From positions 68,922 through 83,433 of the forward strand of contig DHWM01000091.1 of NCBI GenBank assembly GCA_002413185.1: a DNA stretch of 14,512 nt, written 5' to 3'. The stretch is from Actinobacteria bacterium UBA5182. GTDB taxonomy: Bacteria; Actinomycetota; UBA4738. The notes beneath the pieces are model-generated. The model was not told where the DNA came from, ran no database searches, and worked only from the letters and a program-made list of their open reading frames with translations. Below are positions 6,395-13,425 of the stretch, piece by piece (position 1 is the stretch's first letter; every line of letters begins with the position of its first letter). The position numbers were made by a program, and so were the translations under genes.

Positions 6395-7050
6395 AGGGGT
6401 CGAACGAGTCGGCCGGACCCTCGATCTCCGGGGAGGACCGTTCCGAGCATCACCCCTCTGGATTCGAACCCGCCGGTTCGGCCCGCCGCCGCCGGCGAAG
6501 CCGGTGGGTCGTGGTGGGAGCCGTCGTTGCGGCCATCTCGGTGCTCACCTCGCTGCTGGCGTTCGGCCTGTCCCGGGACCCGAACCTGATCGGCTCGGCG
6601 TTGATCGGGCGGCCCGCCCCCAACTTCACCCTACGCACGCTGGACGGTTCCGGCACCGTCCGGTTGTCCTCCTTCCGGGGCCAGGTGATCGTGTTGAACT
6701 TCTGGGCTTCGTGGTGCGCCGATTGCCGCGTCGAGCATCCGGCCCTGGCGGACGCGTGGGAGCGGTACCGCGACCAGGGGGTGGTGATCCTGGGGATCCC
6801 CTTCGAGGACCCGTTGCCCAACTCTCGCGCCTACGCCCGGGAGGTCGGGGGCGACTGGCCGCTCTTGACCGATCCCGACTCGAAGGCGTCGTTCTCGTAC
6901 GGGGTGTACGGCGTGCCCGAGACCTTCTTCATCGGCCGCGACGGACGGGTCGCGTACAAGCAGGTGGGCGCGGTGACCTACGAGCTGCTGACAGATCAGA
7001 TCACCCGGCTGCTCAGCGCGGGCACCGCGGCGCCCGGGGGAACGCCGTGA
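6391..7050 (+). CDS. ccmG: Membrane-anchored thioredoxin CcmG/ResA-like
   Basis: This protein is predicted to reduce the disulfide of the apocytochrome CXXCH outside the membrane. It has 219 residues. A polar N-terminal extension of about 30 residues precedes an RRRRR-type basic stretch, then one helix (WVVVGAVVAAISVLTSLLAF, about 40-60). The thioredoxin domain follows, starting PAPNFTLRTLDG. The active site is WCADC with C109 and C112, followed by RVEHP. The cis-proline loop is YGVYGVPETFFI, and the GVPETF form is typical of CcmG. The usual proline before the second Cys (CxPC) is an aspartate here. The ATG at 6391 overlaps the ccmF stop, and the stop overlaps the ccmH GTG. Its electron donor (DsbD/CcdA) is not in the window. 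Confidence 0.92.
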   Translation: MKGSNESAGPSISGEDRSEHHPSGFEPAGSARRRRRSRWVVVGAVVAAISVLTSLLAFGLSRDPNLIGSALIGRPAPNFTLRTLDGSGTVRLSSFRGQVIVLNFWASWCADCRVEHPALADAWERYRDQGVVILGIPFEDPLPNSRAYAREVGGDWPLLTDPDSKASFSYGVYGVPETFFIGRDGRVAYKQVGAVTYELLTDQITRLLSAGTAAPGGTP

Positions 7051-7601
7051 CCGCGACGACGAACCGGACCGGGACCTCCCGGCGGTTTCCCTCCGGCGCG
7101 GCCGGCCTCGCGCTGATCCTGCTGGTGGCGGCGGCGGCGCTCGCGTTCGTGGCGGCGCGCGGCCCCGAGCGACCCCGAACCCTCCAGGACCGGACCCGGG
7201 CGGTCGCCGCCGGGCTTCGGTGTCCCGTGTGCCAGGACCTGTCGGTGGCCGACTCGCCCTCCAGCGTGGCGGGACAGATGCGGGCCACGATCTCCCGCGA
7301 CCTCCGGACGGGGCAGACGCCCGGGGAGATCCGGGCCCGGTTCGTCGCGGCGTACGGCGAGTGGATCCTGCTGGCGCCGCCCCGGAGCGGCATCAACCTG
7401 GTCGCCTGGATCGCGCCGTTCCTGCTGCTGGTGGGGGGGATCGTCGTGGCGGCGGCGGCCGTCGAGCGATGGACGGCCGGCAGAGCGTCGGTCTGGGACG
7501 GTGGCGAACAGAAGCGGCAGGAGCCTCAGCCCTCGCTCTCTGACGACGACCGGCAATTGCTGGATCGCGCCATGTCGAAGATGGGCGAGGAGCTCGAATG
7601 A
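7047..7601 (+). CDS. ccmH: Cytochrome c biogenesis protein CcmH (CycL/NrfF-type)
   Basis: CcmH is the membrane-bound thiol protein that works with CcmG and CcmF on the apocytochrome. The 184-residue protein starts at GTG 7047, which overlaps the ccmG stop and has GGGGGA five bases upstream. It has an N-terminal helix (about 14-34), then the family motif LRCPVCQ with C59 and C62. The typical three-helix segment follows (SVAGQMRATISRDL, PGEIRARFVAAYGEWILLAPP). A second helix near 115-140 (INLVAWIAPFLLLVGGIVV) completes the layout seen in CycL-type proteins. The C-terminal tail is polar (SDDDRQLLDRAMSKMGEELE) and probably cytoplasmic. Its ATGA overlap with the next gene fits a split CcmH/CcmI pair rather than the fused E. 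coli form. Confidence 0.94.
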   Translation: MTATTNRTGTSRRFPSGAAGLALILLVAAAALAFVAARGPERPRTLQDRTRAVAAGLRCPVCQDLSVADSPSSVAGQMRATISRDLRTGQTPGEIRARFVAAYGEWILLAPPRSGINLVAWIAPFLLLVGGIVVAAAAVERWTAGRASVWDGGEQKRQEPQPSLSDDDRQLLDRAMSKMGEELE

Positions 7602-8521
7602 CGGTGGTGGTGGTGCTGGCCTCGATGGCACTGGCCGCGGTTGCCGCGTTCGGGGTCCTCCGGCCGTTCGGCCGGTCGGGCCAGCCCACCCTGGAACGAC
7701 TGGCCGACCCCTTGGAGGACGAGCGGCTCAGCCTTCTTCGGGCCCTCCGGGACCTCGACCGCGAACGAGATGACGGGGAGCTGTCGGAGGCGACCTACCG
7801 AATCCTTCGTGGTGAGACCGAAGGTCGGGCGGTCGCGGTGCTGAGGGCGCTGGAGGCCCGGGATGGGGCGGGCGAGCTCGCGGCGGGGCTCAAGGAGCTG
7901 CGGACGATTGGGACCGGCAACGGCTCGAAGCCTTCGGGCCAGACGTCGAGCTCACCTTCACGGCGTGGCCTCCGTCTGGTGGGACCCGTGGCGGCCGGGG
8001 TGGTCCTGGCCGGGGTGGTTGGCGTGCTCCTTGTGGGGTCCATCGGGGGGCGTACCGCCGACCAGGCCATTACCGGATCGGGCACCGGGGGGGGAACCAT
8101 CTCCGATGCCCTGACCTTCTTCAAGCAACGGGTGCAGCAGCATCCCAAGGACGTGGCGGCGCGGCTGGACCTGGCGCAGCAGTACCTCGACCAGGGCGAC
8201 GCCCAGGACGCCATCCCGCAGTACCTCGCGGCGCTCCAGCTCGATCCGAAGAGTCCCCAGGCCCACGCCGAGCTGGGATTCGTCCTGTTCCGGGCGGGGA
8301 AGGCCGAGGACGGGCTCCGGGCCGTGAACCAGGCGCTGGCCGTCGATCCGAACTACGCCGAGGCCCTGTATTTCAAGGGCGTGATCCTGTACCAGGGGTT
8401 GAACCGCCCGGAGGAGGCGGCGGTGGCGTTCCAGGCCTACCTGGCGAACGCTCCGTTCGGGTCTCGCCGAGCCGAGGTGCAGGCGCTGCTCGCCCGGATC
8501 AAGGGCGGGTCCACGCCGTAG
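7598..8521 (+). CDS. ccmI: CcmI-like TPR protein of cytochrome c maturation
   Basis: This protein probably binds the apocytochrome C-terminus and presents it to CcmF/CcmH. Of its 307 residues, the first 20 form a membrane helix. A charged segment follows (about 32-70, including DERLSLLRALRDLDRERDDG and LSEATYRIL) and resembles the cytoplasmic loop of CcmI. A second helix lies near 122-150. At least three TPR units follow, at about 180-215, 218-250 and 252-288 (such as YLDQGDAQDAIPQYLAALQLDP and AEALYFKGVILYQGLNRPEEA). The ATG overlaps the ccmH stop, and GAGGAG lies five bases upstream. TPR content alone is unspecific; the two-helix layout and last place in the ccm operon make the call. It may differ in detail from proteobacterial CcmI. 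Confidence 0.85.
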   Translation: MTVVVVLASMALAAVAAFGVLRPFGRSGQPTLERLADPLEDERLSLLRALRDLDRERDDGELSEATYRILRGETEGRAVAVLRALEARDGAGELAAGLKELRTIGTGNGSKPSGQTSSSPSRRGLRLVGPVAAGVVLAGVVGVLLVGSIGGRTADQAITGSGTGGGTISDALTFFKQRVQQHPKDVAARLDLAQQYLDQGDAQDAIPQYLAALQLDPKSPQAHAELGFVLFRAGKAEDGLRAVNQALAVDPNYAEALYFKGVILYQGLNRPEEAAVAFQAYLANAPFGSRRAEVQALLARIKGGSTP

Positions 8522-8530
8522 ATCGGGGGC

Positions 8531-8550
8531 GGCCTCAGCGCACTGCGGCC
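8531..8550. terminator. Possible hairpin between convergent ccmI and PIG-L genes
   Basis: GGCC-t-CAG, a CGCA loop and CTG-c-GGCC can pair as a seven-pair stem with one mismatch. The hairpin lies 9 nt after the ccmI stop and covers the PIG-L stop. It has no T-run on either side, so an intrinsic terminator is not well supported. It could still slow polymerase or protect 3' ends where two operons meet. Confidence 0.25.
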
Positions 8551-9287
8551 AGCCGGAAGAACTCCGCGCACATGGACTGGCGGAAGAAGTCCTGGCCGAA
8601 CGCCTCGATCATCCCCTCCACCTGACTGACGTGCGCCTCGATGGCCTTCAGTTTCAGCTCCAGCAGGTCCGGCTGGAGCTCGAAGTCGATCCCCAGCTCC
8701 TCTCGAGGGGTGACCGGCGGCGTGCCTGCCTCCATGAACACGTTGAACCGGTTCATCACGGGGGCGAACCGTTCGGCCCACTCGGGCGTCTGCGTGGCGT
8801 AGTAGAGCTTCGACCCCGCAGGGGCGGATGCGTGGAACGCCTCGGTCGTCCACGCGCTCACCGACTTGTGGTCGTCGTGCCCGGTCATGCCGTCGGGTCC
8901 GAACGTCAGGACGGTGTCGGGTCGAACCCGTTCCACGGCCGCGGTGACCTTGGCCACCGCGTCGGCTCGGTCCACCGAGGCGCACGTCCCGTCGTAGTAG
9001 TCGAGCCACCGGTGATCGGTCACGCCGAGGACTGCCAGCGAGCTCATGAGCTCCTTCTCCCTGACCGCGCCCATCTCCGAGGTGGGCCAGCGCTCCTCGT
9101 CGAAGGACCCTTCCTCCCCGCGAGTGGCCGTGACGCACGCCACCCGGGATTTCGCCCGCACGGCCGCGGCCATCAGGCCAGCGCTCAGATAGGTCTCGTC
9201 GTCCGGGTGCGCCCACACCCCCAGGATGGTGCCGAAGGACGACCCGTCGGACACGGACGAGGACGGGGCCGAGGAGGAGGAACCCAT
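8535..9287 (-). CDS. PIG-L (LmbE-like) family deacetylase
   Basis: PIG-L proteins are zinc hydrolases that remove N-acetyl groups from GlcNAc-type sugars, including steps of mycothiol (MshB, Mca) and bacillithiol metabolism. This 250-residue protein shows the zinc motif AHPDDE (26-31) and the third-ligand region GMTGHDDH (H137, H140). After the first motif comes the common VTATRGEEGS stretch. The ATG at 9287 is preceded by a short Ser-rich leader (MGSSSSAPSSSVSDGSS) without hydrophobic character, so the enzyme should be cytoplasmic. A longer frame exists upstream but would lie inside nadB. It starts 13 nt after the nadB stop, suggesting co-transcription, although TAGGCT at that stop may give it its own promoter. 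The substrate cannot be told from sequence. Confidence 0.88.
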   Translation of the reverse strand: MGSSSSAPSSSVSDGSSFGTILGVWAHPDDETYLSAGLMAAAVRAKSRVACVTATRGEEGSFDEERWPTSEMGAVREKELMSSLAVLGVTDHRWLDYYDGTCASVDRADAVAKVTAAVERVRPDTVLTFGPDGMTGHDDHKSVSAWTTEAFHASAPAGSKLYYATQTPEWAERFAPVMNRFNVFMEAGTPPVTPREELGIDFELQPDLLELKLKAIEAHVSQVEGMIEAFGQDFFRQSMCAEFFRLAAVR

Positions 9288-9297
9288 GGTGGCGCGA

Positions 9298-9303
9298 AGC
9301 CTA
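9298..9303 (-). promoter_or_regulatory. Possible internal -10 element before the PIG-L gene
   Basis: On the minus strand TAGGCT begins with the TAG stop codon of nadB and lies 10 nt before the PIG-L ATG. The PIG-L gene has no recognisable SD, so a nearly leaderless internal transcript is possible. No -35 is evident. Confidence 0.3.
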
Positions 9304-10770
9304 GCCCAGGACCGGGACGCGGCTCCAGCCGCTCGTGCTGACCACCTGGCGGGCCCGCCACTCTGAGTGCGGTTCCGGGAAGTCCGTGCGGAAGTGGCCC
9401 CCCCGGCTCTCCTCGCGGCGGAGGGCGGCCTGGGCCAGGAGGGAGGCGACCAGCGTGGGCGCCGTCCAGGTGGCTGGACCACCTCCGGCCAGCGTCTCGA
9501 CCACGGTGCCGAGCTCCCGGCCGTCCCTGGTCACTGCGAGGAACCGGTCGGCGAGCGACCGGATCTCCTGGAGCGGGAGTCCCGCCCGCGGCACCACGGG
9601 CGGCTTCCCGCCCTGATCACCGACGACAGGCCCGGCGCCGTCCTCGGCCAGCGCCGCCCGCCGTCCGAACACCAGCGCTTCGAGGAGCGAGTTCGAGGCG
9701 AGGCGGTTCGCTCCGTGCACGCCCGTGCACGCAACCTCCCCGCAGGCGAACAGGCCCCGGACCGTCGTTCGGCCCACCGTGTCCGTGAGCGCGCCACCGG
9801 TGAAGTAATGCGCCGCCGGCGCCACCGGGATCCGGTCTGCGCCGAGGTCCAGGGCCGCCTCGGCGCAGGACGCCGCCGCGGTGGGGAACCGTTCCCGGAC
9901 CCCGGAGATGCCGGTGGCGTCCAGGAAGACACGCCCGCCCGTCCGCTCACGAACTTCGACGATGGCTCGGGCCACCACGTCGCGCGGAGCGAGCTCGGCC
10001 CGGGGATCGAAGCGATCCATGAACCGGCGGCCTGCCGCGTCGACCAGGACGGCGCCCTCGCCCCGGAGCGCCTCGGTGAGCAGCCGGGCCGGGCGGCCTG
10101 CCACGTCCAGCGCGGTGGGGTGGAACTGGACGAACTCCAGGTCGGCCAAGGCGGCTCCGGCGTCCCACGCGATCGCCATGCCCTCGCCGGTGGCCCGGTC
10201 CGGTCCGGTCCGCCGCCCGTAGATCCCGCACGCCCCACCGGTGGCCAGGATGACCCGGTCACCCTCGATCTCCCCGCCGGCGCCGTCGGTGGCCGCGCCC
10301 ACAATGGCCCCGGCGTCCCCCAGCAGCCGGGTCACCCGTTCCTCGACCCACTCGACGCGGCGATCGGCTCGAACCGCTCCCACCAGCGCCAGCAGCAGCG
10401 CCCATCCGGTGGCATCGCCACCAGCGTGCAGGACTCGCCGCGCGCTGTGTCCCCCCTCCAGGGTGGGGGCGCCGCCCGCGTCGAACGCCATCCCCCGCCG
10501 GTGCAGCTCGGCCACGGCTGAGGGGGCTTCGGCGGTCAGGATCCGGACCGCCTCGGTGTCGGACAGCCCGGCCCCGGCCGTCATCGTGTCGACGGCGTGG
10601 GCGGCCGGATCGTCGCCCTCGGCCACTGCTGCGGCGATCCCGCCCTGGGCCAGTGCCGTGGCGCTCCCACCCGAAGGGTCGGGCGCAACCAGCGTGACCG
10701 GGCCCCGATCCGCGGCGTGGATCGCCGCCCACAGACCGGCGGCCCCGGCCCCGGCCACGATGGTCTTCAA
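9301..10770 (-). CDS. nadB: L-aspartate oxidase NadB
   Basis: NadB oxidises L-aspartate to iminoaspartate with FAD, the first step of de novo NAD synthesis. The 489-residue protein has the FAD dinucleotide motif GAGAAG (7-12) and the SGGSATALAQGGIAAA segment. Also visible are the substrate-site stretches QFHPTAL (near 215), PRDVVARAIVEV (near 262) and HGANRLASNSLLEALVFG (near 353). The C-terminal helical domain ends with ESRGGHFRTDFPE. It is about 50 residues shorter than E. coli NadB, mostly at the C-terminus, with no motif lost. The start is TTG at 10770, since the FAD motif sits at the very N-terminus and no other start fits. It begins 10 nt after the nadA stop, so expression may depend on translational coupling. 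NADH-linked fumarate reductase relatives are excluded by the nadA and nadC neighbours. Confidence 0.94.
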   Translation of the reverse strand: MKTIVAGAGAAGLWAAIHAADRGPVTLVAPDPSGGSATALAQGGIAAAVAEGDDPAAHAVDTMTAGAGLSDTEAVRILTAEAPSAVAELHRRGMAFDAGGAPTLEGGHSARRVLHAGGDATGWALLLALVGAVRADRRVEWVEERVTRLLGDAGAIVGAATDGAGGEIEGDRVILATGGACGIYGRRTGPDRATGEGMAIAWDAGAALADLEFVQFHPTALDVAGRPARLLTEALRGEGAVLVDAAGRRFMDRFDPRAELAPRDVVARAIVEVRERTGGRVFLDATGISGVRERFPTAAASCAEAALDLGADRIPVAPAAHYFTGGALTDTVGRTTVRGLFACGEVACTGVHGANRLASNSLLEALVFGRRAALAEDGAGPVVGDQGGKPPVVPRAGLPLQEIRSLADRFLAVTRDGRELGTVVETLAGGGPATWTAPTLVASLLAQAALRREESRGGHFRTDFPEPHSEWRARQVVSTSGWSRVPVLG

Positions 10771-10780
10771 CGGCGGAGCT

Positions 10781-11752
10781 TCAGCCGACCGCGACCGGCG
10801 CCGGTCCGAGCTCGATCATCCGGTGGACGGCACCCGCGGCGCGGACTCGCACGTCCTCCGGCACCGTCACCTCGAACACCATGTCCTCCAGTGAACGGAC
10901 CAGCTTCTCGGGCGTGATGGTCTTCATGTAGCGGCACACCGCGTACTCGTTGACCGGCTCGAACACCTTGCCGGGATTGGCCCGGCGAAGCTGGTGAAGG
11001 ATCCCGGTCTCGGTCGCCACGAGGAATCGCTCGGCGTCCGAGCGGGCCGCCTCGGCGACCATGCCTCCGGTCGACAGCACCTTGGTTCGTTCGGCTGGGA
11101 GCACGCCCTCGTCCAGCAGCCACACCGCCTGCGTGGAGCATCCGCATTCGGGATGGATGAGCAGCTCGGCATGGGGGTTCTCCTCGGCCTTCGCCCGCAT
11201 CTCCTGCGGCGAGATGCCGGCGTGGACGTGGCATTCGCCCATCCACACGTGCATCTTGCGCCCCGTCTGCCGTTCGACGTGCGCGCCCAGGAACATGTCG
11301 GGCAGGAACAGGATCTCGCGGTCCTCGGGGATCGAACGAACCACATCCACGGCGTTGGAGGACGTGCAGCAGATGTCCGATTCGGCCTTCACCTCGGCGG
11401 TGGTGTTGACGTAGGCCACGACGACCGCCCCGGGGTATTCGGCCTTCCACGCGCGGACGTCGTCGCCGGTGATGGAAGCCGCCAAGGAGCACCCCGCCTC
11501 GAGGTCCGGGATCAAAACGGTCTTCCCGGGTGCGAGGATCTTGGCCGTCTCGGCCATGAAGTGGACGCCACAGAACACGATGACGTCGGCTTCGGTCTCG
11601 GCGGCCTGCCGGGAGAGCGCCAGCGAGTCGCCCACGAAGTCCGCGACATCCTGGATCCACGGCACCTGGTAGTTGTGGGCCAGGATGACCGCTCGCCGTT
11701 CACCGGCCAGGCGTCGGACCTGGCGAGCCCACTGTTCGTAGTCAGCCCGCAT
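10781..11752 (-). CDS. nadA: Quinolinate synthase NadA
   Basis: NadA condenses iminoaspartate with dihydroxyacetone phosphate to quinolinate, using a [4Fe-4S] cluster. At 323 residues it is a normal-length protein. It opens with the family stretch ILAHNYQVPWIQDVADFVGDSL (about 23-44) and contains FCGVHFMAETAK. The three cluster cysteines, one per domain, are C88 in DLEAGCSLA, C174 in GECHVHAG and C273 in YAVCRYMKTIT. Other family segments are YVNTTAEVKAESD, CTSSNAV, HPECGC and TETGILH. The last cysteine is followed by RYM instead of the more common PNM or VNM. The ATG at 11752 lies inside the end of nadC (11-nt overlap) with GAGGTG four bases upstream, indicating coupled translation. Confidence 0.97.
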   Translation of the reverse strand: MRADYEQWARQVRRLAGERRAVILAHNYQVPWIQDVADFVGDSLALSRQAAETEADVIVFCGVHFMAETAKILAPGKTVLIPDLEAGCSLAASITGDDVRAWKAEYPGAVVVAYVNTTAEVKAESDICCTSSNAVDVVRSIPEDREILFLPDMFLGAHVERQTGRKMHVWMGECHVHAGISPQEMRAKAEENPHAELLIHPECGCSTQAVWLLDEGVLPAERTKVLSTGGMVAEAARSDAERFLVATETGILHQLRRANPGKVFEPVNEYAVCRYMKTITPEKLVRSLEDMVFEVTVPEDVRVRAAGAVHRMIELGPAPVAVG

Positions 11753-12587
11753 CGAGCACCTCGAGTGAGAGGTCCAGCGAGGGAGCGGAGTGGGTGATCC
11801 TCCCCACGGAGATGACCCGCGCCCCAGCCTCTACCAAGGATTGTACCGAAGCGAGCGTGATTCCCCCAGAGACCTCCAGGCGCTCCGGATCACCGACTCT
11901 CCGGATGGCCTCCCGTACCAGGTCCGGGGTCGGGTTGTCCAGCAGGATCCTCTCCGCGCCGGCAGCGAGCGCTTCTTCCAGCTCGGCCAGGGTCTCCACC
12001 TCCACCTCGACCGGTGCGCCAGCCGCTCGCGCCTTCCGGACGGCGGCCAGGACGCCACCGGCCAGGCGGAGGTGGTTGTCCTTGATGAGCATTGCGTCGG
12101 AGAGCGAGGCCCGGTGCAGCGTGCCGCCCCCGGCGACGACCGCCTGCCGTTCGAGCTCCCGGAGGCCGGGGATCGTCTTGCGGGTGCACAGGACGCGGGC
12201 CGGCGCCGCCGCCTCGACGAACGCCCTGGTCAGCGTGGCCACCCCGCTCAGGTGGGCCAGGAAGTTGATGGCGATGCGCTCGGCCCGAAGGACCGACCGC
12301 GCGGGGCCTTCGATGTCCGCGACGAGGTCGCCCGCCAGGAGGGCCTCACCGTCGGCCTTGTGCCACCGAATCTCGATCGACCCTCGTCGGTCCTGCTCCG
12401 CCACCAGGTCGAACGCCGCCCGGGCCACCATCGTCCCGGCGAGGATCCCTTCGGCCTTGGCCCGCAGATCGGCCCGGCATCGCACATCCTCCGCGACGGT
12501 GAGGTCGGTGGTGAGATCCCCTTCCGGGGCGTCCTCGGCCAATGCTCGTTGGACGATCTGGCGAAGGCCCTCGGGAAGCGCGTTCAT
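11742..12587 (-). CDS. nadC: Nicotinate-nucleotide pyrophosphorylase (carboxylating) NadC
   Basis: NadC converts quinolinate and PRPP to nicotinate mononucleotide, CO2 and pyrophosphate. The 281-residue protein matches the family length. Its active-site segments are RAERIAINFLAHLSG (101-115), TRKTIPGLRELE (135-146), HR (158-159), LIKDNH (167-172), EVEVETLAELEEAL, LLDNPTP (215-221) and EVSGGI (238-243). The usual GGGxNHR is GGGTLHR here, so the Asn before the His is Leu; catalytic HR is kept. ATG 12587 is the natural start; no strong SD precedes it. It follows the GNAT stop by 15 nt and overlaps nadA by 11 nt. It is the first nad gene in the order nadC-nadA-nadB. Confidence 0.96.
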   Translation of the reverse strand: MNALPEGLRQIVQRALAEDAPEGDLTTDLTVAEDVRCRADLRAKAEGILAGTMVARAAFDLVAEQDRRGSIEIRWHKADGEALLAGDLVADIEGPARSVLRAERIAINFLAHLSGVATLTRAFVEAAAPARVLCTRKTIPGLRELERQAVVAGGGTLHRASLSDAMLIKDNHLRLAGGVLAAVRKARAAGAPVEVEVETLAELEEALAAGAERILLDNPTPDLVREAIRRVGDPERLEVSGGITLASVQSLVEAGARVISVGRITHSAPSLDLSLEVLDAG

Positions 12588-12599
12588 CTCGAAGGGTCG

Positions 12600-12605
12600 A
12601 GCTTA
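12600..12605 (-). promoter_or_regulatory. Possible internal -10 element before nadC
   Basis: On the minus strand TAAGCT begins with the TAA stop of the GNAT gene and ends 12 nt before the nadC ATG. If used, it would give a leader of about five bases, which would fit the absence of an SD at nadC. No convincing -35 is seen. Confidence 0.3.
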
Positions 12606-13382
12606 CGGGGAGAGTGGCGAGGTGAAGCCGGTGCAACGGCACAGGACCCGGAACCCCAGCCGCTCGTACAGCCGCCGCGGTGCGCCGTGCTCGTCGGCCA
12701 GCAGGAATATCGACCGGTCGCCTTCGGCCACCGAGGCCTCCACCGCCCGGCCCACGGCTACGCCGGCCAGCCCCCGCCGGCGGAACCCGGGCATCGTCAC
12801 CACGTTGGCGACATAGCCCACCCCGGCCAGCGAGATCAGCGAGGCATACCCGGCGTACCGGCCGTCGGCCATCCCCGCGAAGAACCGCAATCCAGCGGGC
12901 AGGTACACCTCCTGGACGTGGGCGACAATCTGGCCGATCACCTCGTCGGGGAGGTCGTCCCCGAACTCGTTGAGGCCCAGGGCGTACATCTCCCAGAAGT
13001 CTCCATCCGGCTCCTCCAGCTCTCGCACCTCGATGTCGGTGTGCGGCTCCTCTCCCCCTTCCTCGACCGCCATCGCCACCTCGGCCTCAAACGGTCCCCT
13101 GGCCGAGGTCAGCGCCCGAAGGGCCGGGCTCTCCTCGGACAGGTCCATGAACTCGATGTGCTCGGCCGAGGCGCCGGCGGCGTGGAGGGCCGGGTGGAGG
13201 TCATCCCGGATCTCGTCGAGGGTGAGATCTGGCGAGGCCTCGATCACGTTCGCGTTGTTGGCGTCGTGGACGAGCGGATAGCGGGAGCTCGAAGCCACGG
13301 CCCCCCACGGCGTCTCCCGATAGGTCTCCTCGAGGGCAAGGGCTGCGTACCAGAAGGAACGGATCGGCTCGGGAAGCGGCAC
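12603..13382 (-). CDS. GNAT family N-acetyltransferase
   Basis: GNAT enzymes transfer an acyl group from CoA to an amine; the substrate here is unknown. The 259-residue protein carries a C-terminal GNAT fold. The CoA-binding motif A is NVVTMPGFRRRGLAGVAV (T196 onward, R-R-x-G-L-A loop near 201-206), followed by IFLLAD and the closing LYERLGFR (about 238-245). The N-terminal 110 residues, with WYAALALEETYRETPWG and a PDLTLDEI stretch, look like a second, degenerate domain, as in two-domain GNATs. GTG 13382 was chosen because a -10-like TAAGCT lies 7 nt upstream. The open frame continues to an ATG at 13595 but would overlap the divergent gene by about 170 nt with unlikely Arg-rich sequence. nadC follows after 15 nt, so the two are probably co-transcribed; no NAD link is known to me. 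Confidence 0.8.
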   Translation of the reverse strand: MPLPEPIRSFWYAALALEETYRETPWGAVASSSRYPLVHDANNANVIEASPDLTLDEIRDDLHPALHAAGASAEHIEFMDLSEESPALRALTSARGPFEAEVAMAVEEGGEEPHTDIEVRELEEPDGDFWEMYALGLNEFGDDLPDEVIGQIVAHVQEVYLPAGLRFFAGMADGRYAGYASLISLAGVGYVANVVTMPGFRRRGLAGVAVGRAVEASVAEGDRSIFLLADEHGAPRRLYERLGFRVLCRCTGFTSPLSP

Positions 13383-13389
13383 GACGATG

Positions 13390-13395
13390 AGCTTA
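13390..13395 (-). promoter_or_regulatory. -10 element of the GNAT-nadCAB-PIG-L operon (predicted leaderless)
   Basis: On the minus strand TAAGCT lies exactly 7 nt before the GTG at 13382, and there is no SD. This spacing is what a leaderless transcript starting at the GTG would need. A -35 is not clear. Confidence 0.48.
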
Positions 13396-13413
13396 CGAGC
13401 GGCCGGGCCGAGG

Positions 13414-13419
13414 TACGCT
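13414..13419 (+). promoter_or_regulatory. -10 element of the AI-2E family gene (predicted leaderless)
   Basis: TACGCT lies 6 nt before the GTG at 13426, in the arrangement expected for a leaderless start. It is separated by 18 nt from the opposing TAAGCT of the GNAT gene, so the two promoters share one short region. Confidence 0.48.
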
Positions 13420-13425
13420 GAATCC

